Source: an uncultured Lachnospiraceae bacterium
GTDB taxonomy: Bacteria; Bacillota; Clostridia; Lachnospirales; Lachnospiraceae
Assembly: GCA_910584685.1 (NCBI GenBank)
Contig: CAJUAO010000013.1
Span: 1-64,000 of the forward strand
DNA length: 64,000 bases
Reading direction: 5' to 3'
This document shows positions 42,742 through 51,426 of the stretch, piece by piece; positions within the stretch are counted from its first letter, which is position 1; every line of letters begins with the position of its first letter. Below the pieces are notes generated by a model. It did not search any database, was not told the origin of the DNA, and saw only the letters and a program-made list of their open reading frames with translations. A program made the position numbers and the translations under genes.

Positions 42742-43653
42742 ATGTTGCTTAAGGTTGATACGGTATCAAAGTCATATGGAGAAAAATGCGTGCTTGATAA
42801 GTTTACCGTGGAATTTAAAAATGGAATATATGGCATTCTTGGACCAAACGGCGCAGGAAAAAGCACCCTTATGAATATACTTACAGATAATATAAGGAGA
42901 GACGAAGGCAGCATTACCGTGGACGGCGTTGAAATACTTGATATGGGGAAACGCTACAGGGAGCTTATCGGCTATATGCCTCAGGAGCAGGGACTGTATG
43001 GGGCTATGTCGGCAAGAAAGTATCTTTATTATGTGGCGGCTCTTAAGGGCTTAAAAAAAGGTGAAGCAAAAAGACAGGTGGAGGAATTGCTTCAGGTTGT
43101 AGGCTTGAATTTAGTGGCGCATAAAAAGATAAAGGAATTTTCCGGTGGCATGAGACAAAGAACTATGTTAGCAGGAGCATTGCTGGCAGACCCTAAGATA
43201 ATAATACTTGACGAGCCTACCGCAGGACTTGACCCAAAGGAGCGAATAAAAATAAGAAATTTTATAGCAAAGCTTTCTATGAACAGAATTGTACTGATAG
43301 CCACCCATGTTGTAAGCGATATAGAGTGTATAGCGAAGAAGGTACTGCTGCTTAAGGAAGGAAGGCTTATTGAAATTGATACGCCGTATAAGCTTATTGA
43401 GAGGGTATCGGATAAGGCGTGGGAAAAGGAGTGCAGAGAGGAAGAAATTATAGAATATCAGGAAAAATACGGAATTGGAAATGTATTTCAGAAAGAGAAC
43501 GGTATTACATTAAGAGTAATGCAGGATGAATGTCCGAAGGATTTTGAAAAAGCAAAGGGAAATATAGGGCTGGAGGATGTATATTTGTATTATATGGAAG
43601 GAGAGAACAGGCTATGGCAGAAGCAAAAAGAATTGTCAATGCAAAATTCATAG
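42742..43653 (+). CDS. ABC transporter ATP-binding protein (cassette 2)
   Basis: A 303-residue ABC ATPase, paralogous to the cassette 1 ATPase. Walker A is GPNGAGKST, the Q-loop YMPQEQGLY, the signature FSGGMRQR, Walker B IIILDEPTAGLDP and the H-loop ATHVVSDIECIA, the last shared letter for letter with cassette 1. The C-terminal extension RVMQDECPKDF...GLEDVYLYY is also shared. GGAGGATTAAT precedes the ATG. The last 40 nt overlap the permease gene, so the two are translationally coupled. Confidence 0.92.
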   Translation: MLLKVDTVSKSYGEKCVLDKFTVEFKNGIYGILGPNGAGKSTLMNILTDNIRRDEGSITVDGVEILDMGKRYRELIGYMPQEQGLYGAMSARKYLYYVAALKGLKKGEAKRQVEELLQVVGLNLVAHKKIKEFSGGMRQRTMLAGALLADPKIIILDEPTAGLDPKERIKIRNFIAKLSMNRIVLIATHVVSDIECIAKKVLLLKEGRLIEIDTPYKLIERVSDKAWEKECREEEIIEYQEKYGIGNVFQKENGITLRVMQDECPKDFEKAKGNIGLEDVYLYYMEGENRLWQKQKELSMQNS

Positions 43654-45947
43654 CTGTGTATGCGAGCCTTTTTTTCATAGCTGTGTTTGTCTTTTTAAAG
43701 GGGCAGCTTGATGAAGCAGGCTTTTACGGAATGTATGCATCGGATTACAATAACTATACAAAAGCAGATATATTAAGAATCACAGACCTGAAATATGAGG
43801 AGTATTTAAGCAAAATCAGTAAGGGAGAGGATATATTTGCGGAAGACAATGAAAATATTCCGGATAGGGATGAACAGCTTACAGTAGAGGAAAATATTGA
43901 CAGAAGAGTTTTATATGACTTAAAAACACAAAGAGAGTATATGGAAAAATATAAAAGTAAATATGACGATATGAAAAGCTATGCAAAGAGAATGGCTAAT
44001 ATATCTGTATTCAACACTGAAAACGGCTTTTCAAAAAGAAATGCAGATAAGACTATAGAGGATTTTAAGGGAATTAACGATATAGAGCTTAAGTATGGCA
44101 ACAATATATGGATAAATGCTTTGACTAAATATTATTTTGCGGATTACCTGCTGCTTATTCTGCTTGTTTATATTATAATGCAGTTCGGCATAGAGCAGAG
44201 GAGTAATCTTATATATTTTATCCGTGCGGCAAAGGAAGGCAGAGGAAGGCTCGCTGTATACAGAGGGATCCTGCTGACAGGCTTTACAGCCGTATCGGTT
44301 TTATTTTTTTATGGAGGTCTTTTTATATGCTTAAATATAGTGCATAGCATAAAATATGATTTTTCACAGAGCATTCAAAGTATAGCCACCTTTGAGAACT
44401 GCATATTGAAAATAAATATAGGACAGTTTCTTGCTTTGTTTTTGGTTATAAAGTTTACTGTTATGTTATTTCTTGCGCTGCTTATATGGAATGTGCTTGG
44501 AGGTTTAAAAGAGAAAAAGTTTGGATTGATTTTTTTGGGAGCGTTTTTTGCGGCAGAATATATTATGTATGCATTTATAGGCGACAGTAGCAGTATAAAT
44601 TATCTTAAATACATAAATATATTTTACTGGCTTGATATGGGAAGCTTAATTGGGGGATATAAAAACTTAAATATTTTCAGCTATCCTGTAAACAGCTTTA
44701 AAATATTTGTTTTTTTTGCTTCTGTAATGATTTTTATGTTGGGCTTAGTTTGTATTTATAAAAATATTTATTCATACGAAAGCAGTAAAAAAGGAGTAAT
44801 AAAAGTAAAAAAAATAATTGAGGAGTTAAAGATAAAATTGTCTCCTGTTATTGATAAAACAGGTGTTTTCAGGGGAGAAGCAATAAAGCTGTTTGTCATA
44901 ATAGGAGGGGTAATAATAGCAGGTATATATATATATATAGGTTATATAAGAATAGATAATAAGCCGTTGTCTAAAAGTCAGGAGGGAAGGATAAAGGAAT
45001 TTTATTATGGTGAATTGGAGGGAGAGTATAGTGACAGCATGCTTGATAAAGCAGATATATTGATTTTGGAGGGTGAGGAGGAATATAATGATATAATGGA
45101 AGTCGTCCATACGTTAAGTGAAGAGGAGAAGGTAATGTATCTTATGAAAGCACAAGGCTTACAGGGAAAGCTTTCGGCGTTGAATGGCATAAGGGATGAT
45201 ATTTTATATTTAAAGGCTTTGAAGGATGAAAAAGGAATTATAGGAAGTCTTTATAATCCTGACGGAGTGAATTATCTTTTCGGAGAGGTGTCAAGGGACT
45301 CATCCATTGTTAATTCAATAATAATATGCTCATTTATATGTATATTTTCAGGAGGGGTATACGCATATGAAAAAAAATCAAATATGCTTAAATTTATAAA
45401 CAGTACGTTAAACGGGCGGGGAAGGACAAAGGTAATAAAGCTGTTTTGGTGTATGCTTTCTTCAGGCGCATATGCGGTATTTATCAGTATTATAGAATAT
45501 ATAAATGCATCAGGCAAGGTAGGAATATCCGGTTTGTCAGGGCTTGTACAAAGTATAAGCAGCTTTAAGGAATTTCCTTTTGAAATATCGTTAGGTACAT
45601 TTATTATATTTGCGTATGCTATAAGAATAATTTGTGTTATTTCAGTAACAGTAGTAGTGGTATGTATTTCAAAATATATGTCAAAAATTATCATGGGACA
45701 GCTTACTGCTTTGGCAGTTATCTGCATACCTCTTGTATTATACTATATTGGAATGGATATTTTGAAGTATGTGTCATTAGGAAGAGGTATAGCCGTTTCT
45801 GATTTTATATTAAACAATGGCAGGTGGGATAATAGTGTTTTTGCAATAAGCGCATTAAATATGGCGATTGGTATTTTTGCATCTGTAATTTATATTAGTA
45901 GCGACGCAGGATATGGCAATAGAAAAAAATACTTGACAATTAAATAA
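43614..45947 (+). CDS. Two-fold ABC-2-type permease (cassette 2)
   Basis: A 777-residue membrane protein with two similar halves: a membrane segment at about 10-29, a charged ectodomain to about 175, then a cluster of membrane segments (about 178-195, 215-240, 270-345, 365-385), and a second round from about 425 (VIIGGVIIAGIYIYIGYI), ectodomain to about 555, then further segments to the end. LKYINIFYWLD and LNIFSYPV match the cassette 1 permease. The start overlaps the ATPase gene by 40 nt and is preceded by GAAGGAGAGAAC. Gene order (ATPase then permease) is reversed compared with cassette 1, so the pairs were not created by a simple recent duplication of the block. Confidence 0.82.
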   Translation: MAEAKRIVNAKFIAVYASLFFIAVFVFLKGQLDEAGFYGMYASDYNNYTKADILRITDLKYEEYLSKISKGEDIFAEDNENIPDRDEQLTVEENIDRRVLYDLKTQREYMEKYKSKYDDMKSYAKRMANISVFNTENGFSKRNADKTIEDFKGINDIELKYGNNIWINALTKYYFADYLLLILLVYIIMQFGIEQRSNLIYFIRAAKEGRGRLAVYRGILLTGFTAVSVLFFYGGLFICLNIVHSIKYDFSQSIQSIATFENCILKINIGQFLALFLVIKFTVMLFLALLIWNVLGGLKEKKFGLIFLGAFFAAEYIMYAFIGDSSSINYLKYINIFYWLDMGSLIGGYKNLNIFSYPVNSFKIFVFFASVMIFMLGLVCIYKNIYSYESSKKGVIKVKKIIEELKIKLSPVIDKTGVFRGEAIKLFVIIGGVIIAGIYIYIGYIRIDNKPLSKSQEGRIKEFYYGELEGEYSDSMLDKADILILEGEEEYNDIMEVVHTLSEEEKVMYLMKAQGLQGKLSALNGIRDDILYLKALKDEKGIIGSLYNPDGVNYLFGEVSRDSSIVNSIIICSFICIFSGGVYAYEKKSNMLKFINSTLNGRGRTKVIKLFWCMLSSGAYAVFISIIEYINASGKVGISGLSGLVQSISSFKEFPFEISLGTFIIFAYAIRIICVISVTVVVVCISKYMSKIIMGQLTALAVICIPLVLYYIGMDILKYVSLGRGIAVSDFILNNGRWDNSVFAISALNMAIGIFASVIYISSDAGYGNRKKYLTIK

Positions 45948-45960
45948 TGTATGATATTAT

Positions 45961-46005
45961 AATTCAGCCTAAATATGAAACTTGGTTTCATATTTAGGCT
46001 GAATT
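45961..46005 (+). terminator. 21-bp perfect hairpin after cassette 2
   Basis: AATTCAGCCTAAATATGAAA plus C (45961-45981) pairs perfectly with 45985-46005 around a TTG loop. It starts 14 nt after the permease stop and is followed only by a short T-run, but a stem of this size probably ends or strongly slows transcription, separating cassette 2 from the metal importer operon. Confidence 0.75.
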
Positions 46006-46077
46006 TGAAACCGGGGTTAGGATTAATACTGCCAAAGCCTTAATAAATTTAATCCGGTTTTTACTTGGAGGAATTTT

Positions 46078-47043
46078 ATGAACGTCATATATAAGCGTAT
46101 AATTTCAGCATTTTTAATAGGTATAGCCATAATTTGCATTATATCTGCATCCGGCTGCGGAAAAACAGAAACTGGGGAGAACGAAAAGCTGTCCATTGTA
46201 ACAACGCTGTTTCCCCAATATGATTTTGCAAGGCAGATAGCAGGTGAAAGAGCGGAGGTTACATTATTGCTAAAGCCGGGAACAGAGGCACATGATTACG
46301 ACCCTTCTGCTTCAGATATGATAAAAATAAATAATGCAGACCTTTTTATATATATGGGAGAATACATGGAGCCTTGGGCAGCGTCTATAGTGGACAGCAT
46401 AGATAATAAGAAATTAAACATACTTGATGCATCGGGGAATATTACCCTTCTTAAGAGCAGTGATGTACACGAAAATGAAGATGCTGCTTATAGTAAAGGA
46501 GAGGAACATGCTCACCAATATGACCCTCATATATGGACAAGTCCGAAAAATGCAGTTATTATGATAAATAATATTCTTGAAGAGCTTATATCAATAGATG
46601 GTGAAAATGAACAGTACTACAGGGAAAATGCAGAAAAATATATTGAACGGATAGAGAAGATAGACAGCGATATAAGACAGACGGTTTCACAGTCAAAATA
46701 TGATACCATATATTTTGGAGGAAGATTTGCACTGCTGTATTTTGTGGAGGAATACGGGCTTCATTATGAATCGGCTTTTGATTCATGCTCGTCAGAGACA
46801 GAGCCAAGCGCAAAGCTGGTTTCCCATATTATTGACGAGATGAAGGAAAGTGGAGCAAGGACAGTATATTACGAGGAGCTTTCAAGCACAAAAACTGCCC
46901 GGACTATAGCGGATGAGGTTGGAGGGAATATATTGCTGCTTCATTCCTGCCATAATGTTTCAAGTGATGAATTTAAAAATGGAGCAACCTACGTATCAAT
47001 AATGGAGCAAAATGTTAAAAATCTTAAGGCAGGCTTAAACTGA
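46078..47043 (+). CDS. Metal ABC transporter substrate-binding lipoprotein (ZnuA/MntA type)
   Basis: A 321-residue cluster A-I solute-binding lipoprotein: lipobox ASGC (cysteine near 27), then IVTTLFPQYDFARQIAGERA. Metal-site regions are LLKPGTEAHDYDPSASD (first His), the short His-rich loop EEHAHQYDPHIWTSP (second His) and YFGGRFALLYFVEEYGLHYE with CSSETEPSA. Where many ZnuA proteins have GHRAF, this one has GGRFA, a variant seen in some Firmicute members. The C-terminal YYEELSSTKTARTIADEVG holds the last acidic ligand region. TTGGAGGAATTTT precedes the ATG. Zinc or manganese cannot be separated by sequence alone. Confidence 0.9.
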   Translation: MNVIYKRIISAFLIGIAIICIISASGCGKTETGENEKLSIVTTLFPQYDFARQIAGERAEVTLLLKPGTEAHDYDPSASDMIKINNADLFIYMGEYMEPWAASIVDSIDNKKLNILDASGNITLLKSSDVHENEDAAYSKGEEHAHQYDPHIWTSPKNAVIMINNILEELISIDGENEQYYRENAEKYIERIEKIDSDIRQTVSQSKYDTIYFGGRFALLYFVEEYGLHYESAFDSCSSETEPSAKLVSHIIDEMKESGARTVYYEELSSTKTARTIADEVGGNILLLHSCHNVSSDEFKNGATYVSIMEQNVKNLKAGLN

Positions 47044-47080
47044 AAAGAAAAGATAAAGCCATGTATGGATGAGGTGAAAA

Positions 47081-47785
47081 ATGTCACAGTTAGAATGTAA
47101 AAATATTACCATAGGCTATGAAAAGGATATAGTAGTCTCGGACGTAAGCTTTTTGGCAGAGGAGGGAGAATATATCAGTATAGTGGGAGAAAACGGAACG
47201 GGAAAAAGCTCCATACTTAAGGGAATATTAGGTCTTATACCAATAAGAAGCGGAGAGATAAAGTTTGAGGATAAATCACTGAAAAGCCACATAGGCTATC
47301 TTTCACAGCAAAATCCCATGCACAAGGAGTTTCCCGCATCTGTATATGAGGTAGTTCTCTCCGGCTGTCAGAACAGCAAGGGGCTCTCTCCCTTTTACAG
47401 TAAAAAATCAAAGGCTATGGCAAGAAAAAATATAGTCAGGCTTGGTATGGAGGAATATATAAAAAAATCCTTTGGGGACCTTTCAGGAGGACAAAGGCAG
47501 AGAGTTCTTCTGGCAAGAGCATTATGCGCTACCGAGAGAATGATACTCCTTGACGAGCCTGTTACGGGACTTGACCCTATAGCAATAAGGGAAATGTATG
47601 CTCTTATAGAGAAACTGAACAGGGATTATAATATTACCATTATAATGGTTACCCATGATATAGAGAAAGCCTTGGAATATTCCAACAGGATACTTCATTT
47701 ATCAAGGGAGGATTATTTTTTCGGAACAGCTAAGGAATACAGGAGCAGTAAATATTTTAATGAATTAAAGGGTGAGGTTAATTAA
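47081..47785 (+). CDS. Metal ABC transporter ATP-binding protein
   Basis: A 234-residue ATPase of the ZnuC/MntB type: Walker A GENGTGKSS, Q-loop YLSQQNPM, signature LSGGQRQRVLLARALCA, Walker B MILLDEPVTGLDP and H-loop VTHDIEKAL. It lies 37 nt after the binding-protein gene, and its stop codon overlaps the permease ATG by one base (TAATG), as expected for a three-gene importer operon. GATGAGGTGAAAA precedes the start. Confidence 0.93.
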   Translation: MSQLECKNITIGYEKDIVVSDVSFLAEEGEYISIVGENGTGKSSILKGILGLIPIRSGEIKFEDKSLKSHIGYLSQQNPMHKEFPASVYEVVLSGCQNSKGLSPFYSKKSKAMARKNIVRLGMEEYIKKSFGDLSGGQRQRVLLARALCATERMILLDEPVTGLDPIAIREMYALIEKLNRDYNITIIMVTHDIEKALEYSNRILHLSREDYFFGTAKEYRSSKYFNELKGEVN

Positions 47786-48612
47786 TGAATATATTTGAAG
47801 CAATAAACGATATGTTTTCGTATTCCTTTATTACAAGAGGAATTTTGGTTGGAGGACTTGTAGCGCTTTGCGCATCAGTGCTTGGCGTTGTACTTGTGCT
47901 TAAAAAATATTCAATGATAGGAGACGGCTTATCGCATGTAGGCTTTGGAGCCATGGCGGTGGGGCTGGCATTTAACATGGCGCCCCTTAAGGTAGCAATA
48001 CCTGTAGTAGTGGCAGCAGCCTTTCTGCTTTTAAGAATGAGTGAAAACAGTAGGATAAAAGGAGATTCGGCAATAGCTCTTGTATCAAGCAGCTCTGTTG
48101 CAATAGGAGTTATAGTCAATGCGCTTTCAAACGGTACAAATATAGATTTAAACAGCTATATGTTTGGAAGCATACTGGCAATAAGCGAGGATGATATGAT
48201 TATATGCATAGGGCTTGGTCTGGCAGTACTTATATTGTTTATGTTTTTTTATAACAGTATATTTGCAGTTACCTTTGACGAGACCTTTGCAAGGGCTACA
48301 GGGGTGAAGGTATCTGTCTATAAGACTATGCTGTCAGTGCTTACTGCTATTACTATAGTTATAGGAATGAGAATTATGGGGACTTTACTTATATCAAGTC
48401 TTATTATTTTTCCGGCGTTGTCCTCTATGAGAGTATGCAAAAAATTTCGTTCAGTTATGGTTATGTCGGTGATTATATCAATATGCTGCTTTTTTGTTGG
48501 AATGACAGCTTCATATATGCTTGAAATTCCTGCGGGAGCAAGCATTGTGGTAAGTAATCTTGCAGTATTTATAATATTTTTTTTCGCAGGGAAAATCATT
48601 TCCGGAAGCTAA
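47785..48612 (+). CDS. Metal ABC transporter permease (ZnuB/MntC type)
   Basis: A 275-residue integral membrane protein with seven to nine helices. Family landmarks: GLVALCASVLGVVLVLKKYS, MIGDGLSHVGFGAMAVGLA, the NSYMFGSILAIS segment, DETFARATGV and MRIMGTLLISSLIIFPAL with AGASIVVSNLAVFI. It completes a Zn/Mn importer with the two preceding genes. The start is the ATG in TAATG at 47783-47787. A terminator follows at 48671. Confidence 0.92.
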   Translation: MNIFEAINDMFSYSFITRGILVGGLVALCASVLGVVLVLKKYSMIGDGLSHVGFGAMAVGLAFNMAPLKVAIPVVVAAAFLLLRMSENSRIKGDSAIALVSSSSVAIGVIVNALSNGTNIDLNSYMFGSILAISEDDMIICIGLGLAVLILFMFFYNSIFAVTFDETFARATGVKVSVYKTMLSVLTAITIVIGMRIMGTLLISSLIIFPALSSMRVCKKFRSVMVMSVIISICCFFVGMTASYMLEIPAGASIVVSNLAVFIIFFFAGKIISGS

Positions 48613-48670
48613 GGGTTACTGCAATGAAAAGATAATTGCATTGGGTTTCGAAAATAGTAGTAAAACTTAT

Positions 48671-48709
48671 GCAGGGAGCTTTTTTCTGGTTGTAAAGCCT
48701 GCCTTTTTA
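48671..48709 (+). terminator. Terminator of the metal importer operon
   Basis: GCAGG-ga-GCT (48671-48680) pairs with AGCCTGC (48696-48703) and is followed by CTTTTTAT. The loop contains the -35 box of the glgB promoter, so termination and initiation signals overlap. Confidence 0.55.
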
Positions 48710-48718
48710 TGGTATTCT
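48690..48718 (+). promoter_or_regulatory. Sigma-A promoter for glgB
   Basis: TTGTAA (48690-48695) and TATTCT (48713-48718) with a 17-nt spacer. Expected start near 48725, about 68 nt before the glgB ATG. Confidence 0.6.
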
Positions 48719-48792
48719 ATAGTTAAACATAAGATTACATAGTTACGGTGAGAAACAAAAATTAAATAAAGGCATAAAGAGGAGGACAAGTT

Positions 48793-51402
48793 ATGAGTTC
48801 AAAATTATACGATTTAATGGATTGGAGAAATATAGAGGGCGTTCTGTTTGCAGACCTTGATAATCCGTTTGTAGTATTAGGAGTCAGTAACAGAAAGACG
48901 GAAAAGCTTATACAGATTTTCAGACCTGATGCAATAAAGGTGGAAATAATTTTTGATGCAAGCGGTAAAGTATACAAGGCAGAGGAGGTTGATGATTCTT
49001 TTTTTGCTGTGATTATTCCGAAAAAGGAGACAGGCCTTTATAAGGTAAAGGCATATTACGGCAATGAAGAAACCTTTATTTACTACGACTCGTATCAGTT
49101 TAAGGATTTGCTTCCAAAGCATGAGCTTAAAAAGTTTAATCTTGGAACAAACTATAAGGTATATGAATATCTTGGCGCCCACTGCTGTACCATAGATGGC
49201 GTGGAGGGCGTAAGATTTGCAGTATGGGCTCCTTATGCAAAGAGAGTAAGCGTGGTGGGAGATTTTAACTTCTGGGACGGAAGAAGACATATGATGAGAA
49301 GGGTAGACGAAACAGGTGTTTTTGAACTCTTTATACCCGGACTTCCTGAGGGAGAGCTGTATAAGTATGAGATAAAAATGTCAAACGGTGAAAATATATT
49401 AAAGGCAGACCCGTATGCTTTTGCAGCCCAGAAGAGACCTTCCAATGCGTCTGTAGTACAAAACATAGATAAATATAAATGGACAGATGAAAAGTGGATG
49501 AAGGACAGAAAGAACGTGAATTTTGAAAATAGTCCAATGTCCATTTACGAGGTACACCTTGGCTCATGGAGAAAGCCGCAGCTTGAGGATACGGAGGCAA
49601 AGGAGTCATTCTATACATACAGGGAGCTGGCTCCACTTCTGGCTCAGTATGTAAAGGATATGAATTATACTCATATAGAGCTTATGCCCGTTATGGAGCA
49701 TCCTCTCGACGCGTCATGGGGCTATCAGGTGACGGGATATTATGCGCCTACGGCAAGATACGGAAATCCTGAGGACTTTATGTATTTTATGGATTATATG
49801 CATAAGGAAAATATTGGAATTATTATTGACTGGGTACCGGCGCATTTTCCAAGGGATGCATTTGGACTTGCCCGCTTTGACGGAACGTGTCTTTATGAGC
49901 ATTTAGACCCTAGACAGGGCTCCCATCCTCATTGGGGAACTCTCATATATAATTACGGAAGACCGGAGGTAAGGGATTTTCTTATATCAAACGCCGTCTT
50001 CTGGGCTGAAAAATATCATGTTGACGGCATAAGAATGGATGCGGTTGCGTCAATGCTTTATCTTGATTACGGTAAGCAGGATGGAGAATGGGTTGCAAAT
50101 ATGTACGGCGGCAATGAAAATCTTGAGGCAATGGATTTTCTTAAGGAGCTTAATACCCAGATGAAAAAATATGACAGCAGCGTCTTGATGATAGCTGAGG
50201 AGTCTACAGCGTGGCCTAAGGTTACAGGCGATGTAAAGGATGACGGACTTGGCTTTGATTTAAAATGGAATATGGGCTGGATGAATGATTTTACCAACTA
50301 CATGAAGTGTGACACTCTCTTTAGAAAAAACAGCTACAGTCAGTTGACGTTCAGTATGATATATAATTACAGCGAGAGATTTGTCCTTGTTCTGTCACAT
50401 GATGAGGTGGTACACGGAAAATGCTCAATGATAAGCAAAATGCCGGGAGACGAGCCTGTAAGGTTTGCAAACCTCAGGGCTGCATATGCCTTTATGACGG
50501 CGCATCCGGGAAAGAAGCTTTTGTTTATGGGACAAGAATTTGCAGGCTATAGGGAATGGAGCGAAGAAAGAGAGCTTGACTGGGCAAGCGTTAATGATGA
50601 AAAGCATTTTAAAATGCAGCAGCTTGTAAAGGATTTAAACAAGCTGTATGTTGCGGAAAAGGCTCTTCATGAGCTTGATTATGACACTGAGGGCTTTATG
50701 TGGATAGATAATCTGTCATGGGAGGAAAACCTGTGTTCATTTGTAAGAAAGGGCAAAAAGCCACAGGATTTACTGCTTGTCGTATGTAATTTTGATATGA
50801 TAAATCATGAGGAGTATAAGGTTGGAGTTCCAAAGGCAGGAAAATATAAGGAGATTTTTAATACAAACGATGAAAAGTACGGTGGAAACGGAAATATAAA
50901 TGCAAGGGTGAAAACCTCGAAGAAGGAGGAGGTTCACGGCAGGGAGGATTCCATAACCATAAGCCTTCCACCCCTAACCGTAGCCATATTCAAATATTCT
51001 GCCGTAAAGTCTACTGTTGCAGAGGAGCTGGAAAAGCAGTATATAAAGGCTGAGACAGGGGAGAAGGAGACTGTTAAGGAAGAAAAAGCCATAAAGGGAG
51101 AAAAGGAGCCTAAGGAAGACAATACTGTAAGGGAAGAAAAGACACCTAAGGGAGAAAAAAATGTAGAGGAAGAAAAGGCACCTAAGGAAGAAAATACTGT
51201 AAAAGAAGAAAAGGCACCTAAGGACAAAAATGCCGTAAAGGAAGAAAAGGCGCTTAAAGAAGAAAATACTGTAAAGGAGGAAAAGACACCTAAAGATAAT
51301 AAAAATCTTAAGGAGAACAACACTCAAGGGTTATATACAGTAAAAAACAAGCAGAAAAAGAATGCTTCAGGTAAATCAAAAGCCTCAAAGAAGAAAAAGT
51401 AA
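48793..51402 (+). CDS. glgB: 1,4-alpha-glucan branching enzyme with a Lys/Glu repeat tail
   Basis: Makes alpha-1,6 branches in glycogen. Domains: an N1-type beta domain (about residues 15-105), CBM48 (about 135-220, GVRFAVWAPYAKRVSVVGDF), then a GH13 barrel with MSIYEVHLGSWRK, the nucleophile region VDGIRMDAVASML (D416), the acid/base region MIAEESTAWP (E469) and VLSHDEVVHGK, and a C-terminal beta domain. Normal family length is about 630-740 residues; here an extra tail from about 745 to 869 is highly charged. It includes five tandem 12-residue repeats of VKEEKAPKEENT type (779-838) and ends in ASGKSKASKKKK. GAGGAGGACAAGTT precedes the ATG. No other glycogen gene is near. Confidence 0.94.
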   Translation: MSSKLYDLMDWRNIEGVLFADLDNPFVVLGVSNRKTEKLIQIFRPDAIKVEIIFDASGKVYKAEEVDDSFFAVIIPKKETGLYKVKAYYGNEETFIYYDSYQFKDLLPKHELKKFNLGTNYKVYEYLGAHCCTIDGVEGVRFAVWAPYAKRVSVVGDFNFWDGRRHMMRRVDETGVFELFIPGLPEGELYKYEIKMSNGENILKADPYAFAAQKRPSNASVVQNIDKYKWTDEKWMKDRKNVNFENSPMSIYEVHLGSWRKPQLEDTEAKESFYTYRELAPLLAQYVKDMNYTHIELMPVMEHPLDASWGYQVTGYYAPTARYGNPEDFMYFMDYMHKENIGIIIDWVPAHFPRDAFGLARFDGTCLYEHLDPRQGSHPHWGTLIYNYGRPEVRDFLISNAVFWAEKYHVDGIRMDAVASMLYLDYGKQDGEWVANMYGGNENLEAMDFLKELNTQMKKYDSSVLMIAEESTAWPKVTGDVKDDGLGFDLKWNMGWMNDFTNYMKCDTLFRKNSYSQLTFSMIYNYSERFVLVLSHDEVVHGKCSMISKMPGDEPVRFANLRAAYAFMTAHPGKKLLFMGQEFAGYREWSEERELDWASVNDEKHFKMQQLVKDLNKLYVAEKALHELDYDTEGFMWIDNLSWEENLCSFVRKGKKPQDLLLVVCNFDMINHEEYKVGVPKAGKYKEIFNTNDEKYGGNGNINARVKTSKKEEVHGREDSITISLPPLTVAIFKYSAVKSTVAEELEKQYIKAETGEKETVKEEKAIKGEKEPKEDNTVREEKTPKGEKNVEEEKAPKEENTVKEEKAPKDKNAVKEEKALKEENTVKEEKTPKDNKNLKENNTQGLYTVKNKQKKNASGKSKASKKKK
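51073..51306 (+). repeat. 36-bp minisatellite in the glgB 3' end
   Basis: Five successive 36-bp units begin at 51127, 51163, 51199, 51235 and 51271, each opening with GTA and containing GAAGAAAAG and CCTAA/CTTAA. A 1.5-unit degenerate copy precedes them from 51073. All are in frame, so copy-number change would alter the protein by 12 residues at a time. Confidence 0.9.
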
Positions 51403-51426
51403 TAGGAAGCGTAGGAGGACAAAGGA

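Noticed and set aside
45961..46005. Zur or other metal-repressor box
   Set aside because: The palindrome is a 21-bp perfect stem right after the permease stop, more consistent with a transcription terminator than a protein-binding dyad.
51073..51306. CRISPR-like array in the glgB end
   Set aside because: The units are contiguous without unique spacers, are in frame and encode a protein repeat.
50934..51327. Long minus-strand frames opposite the glgB tail
   Set aside because: They are the complement of the 36-bp repeats, which keep all frames open; composition is repetitive Phe/Leu/Ser.
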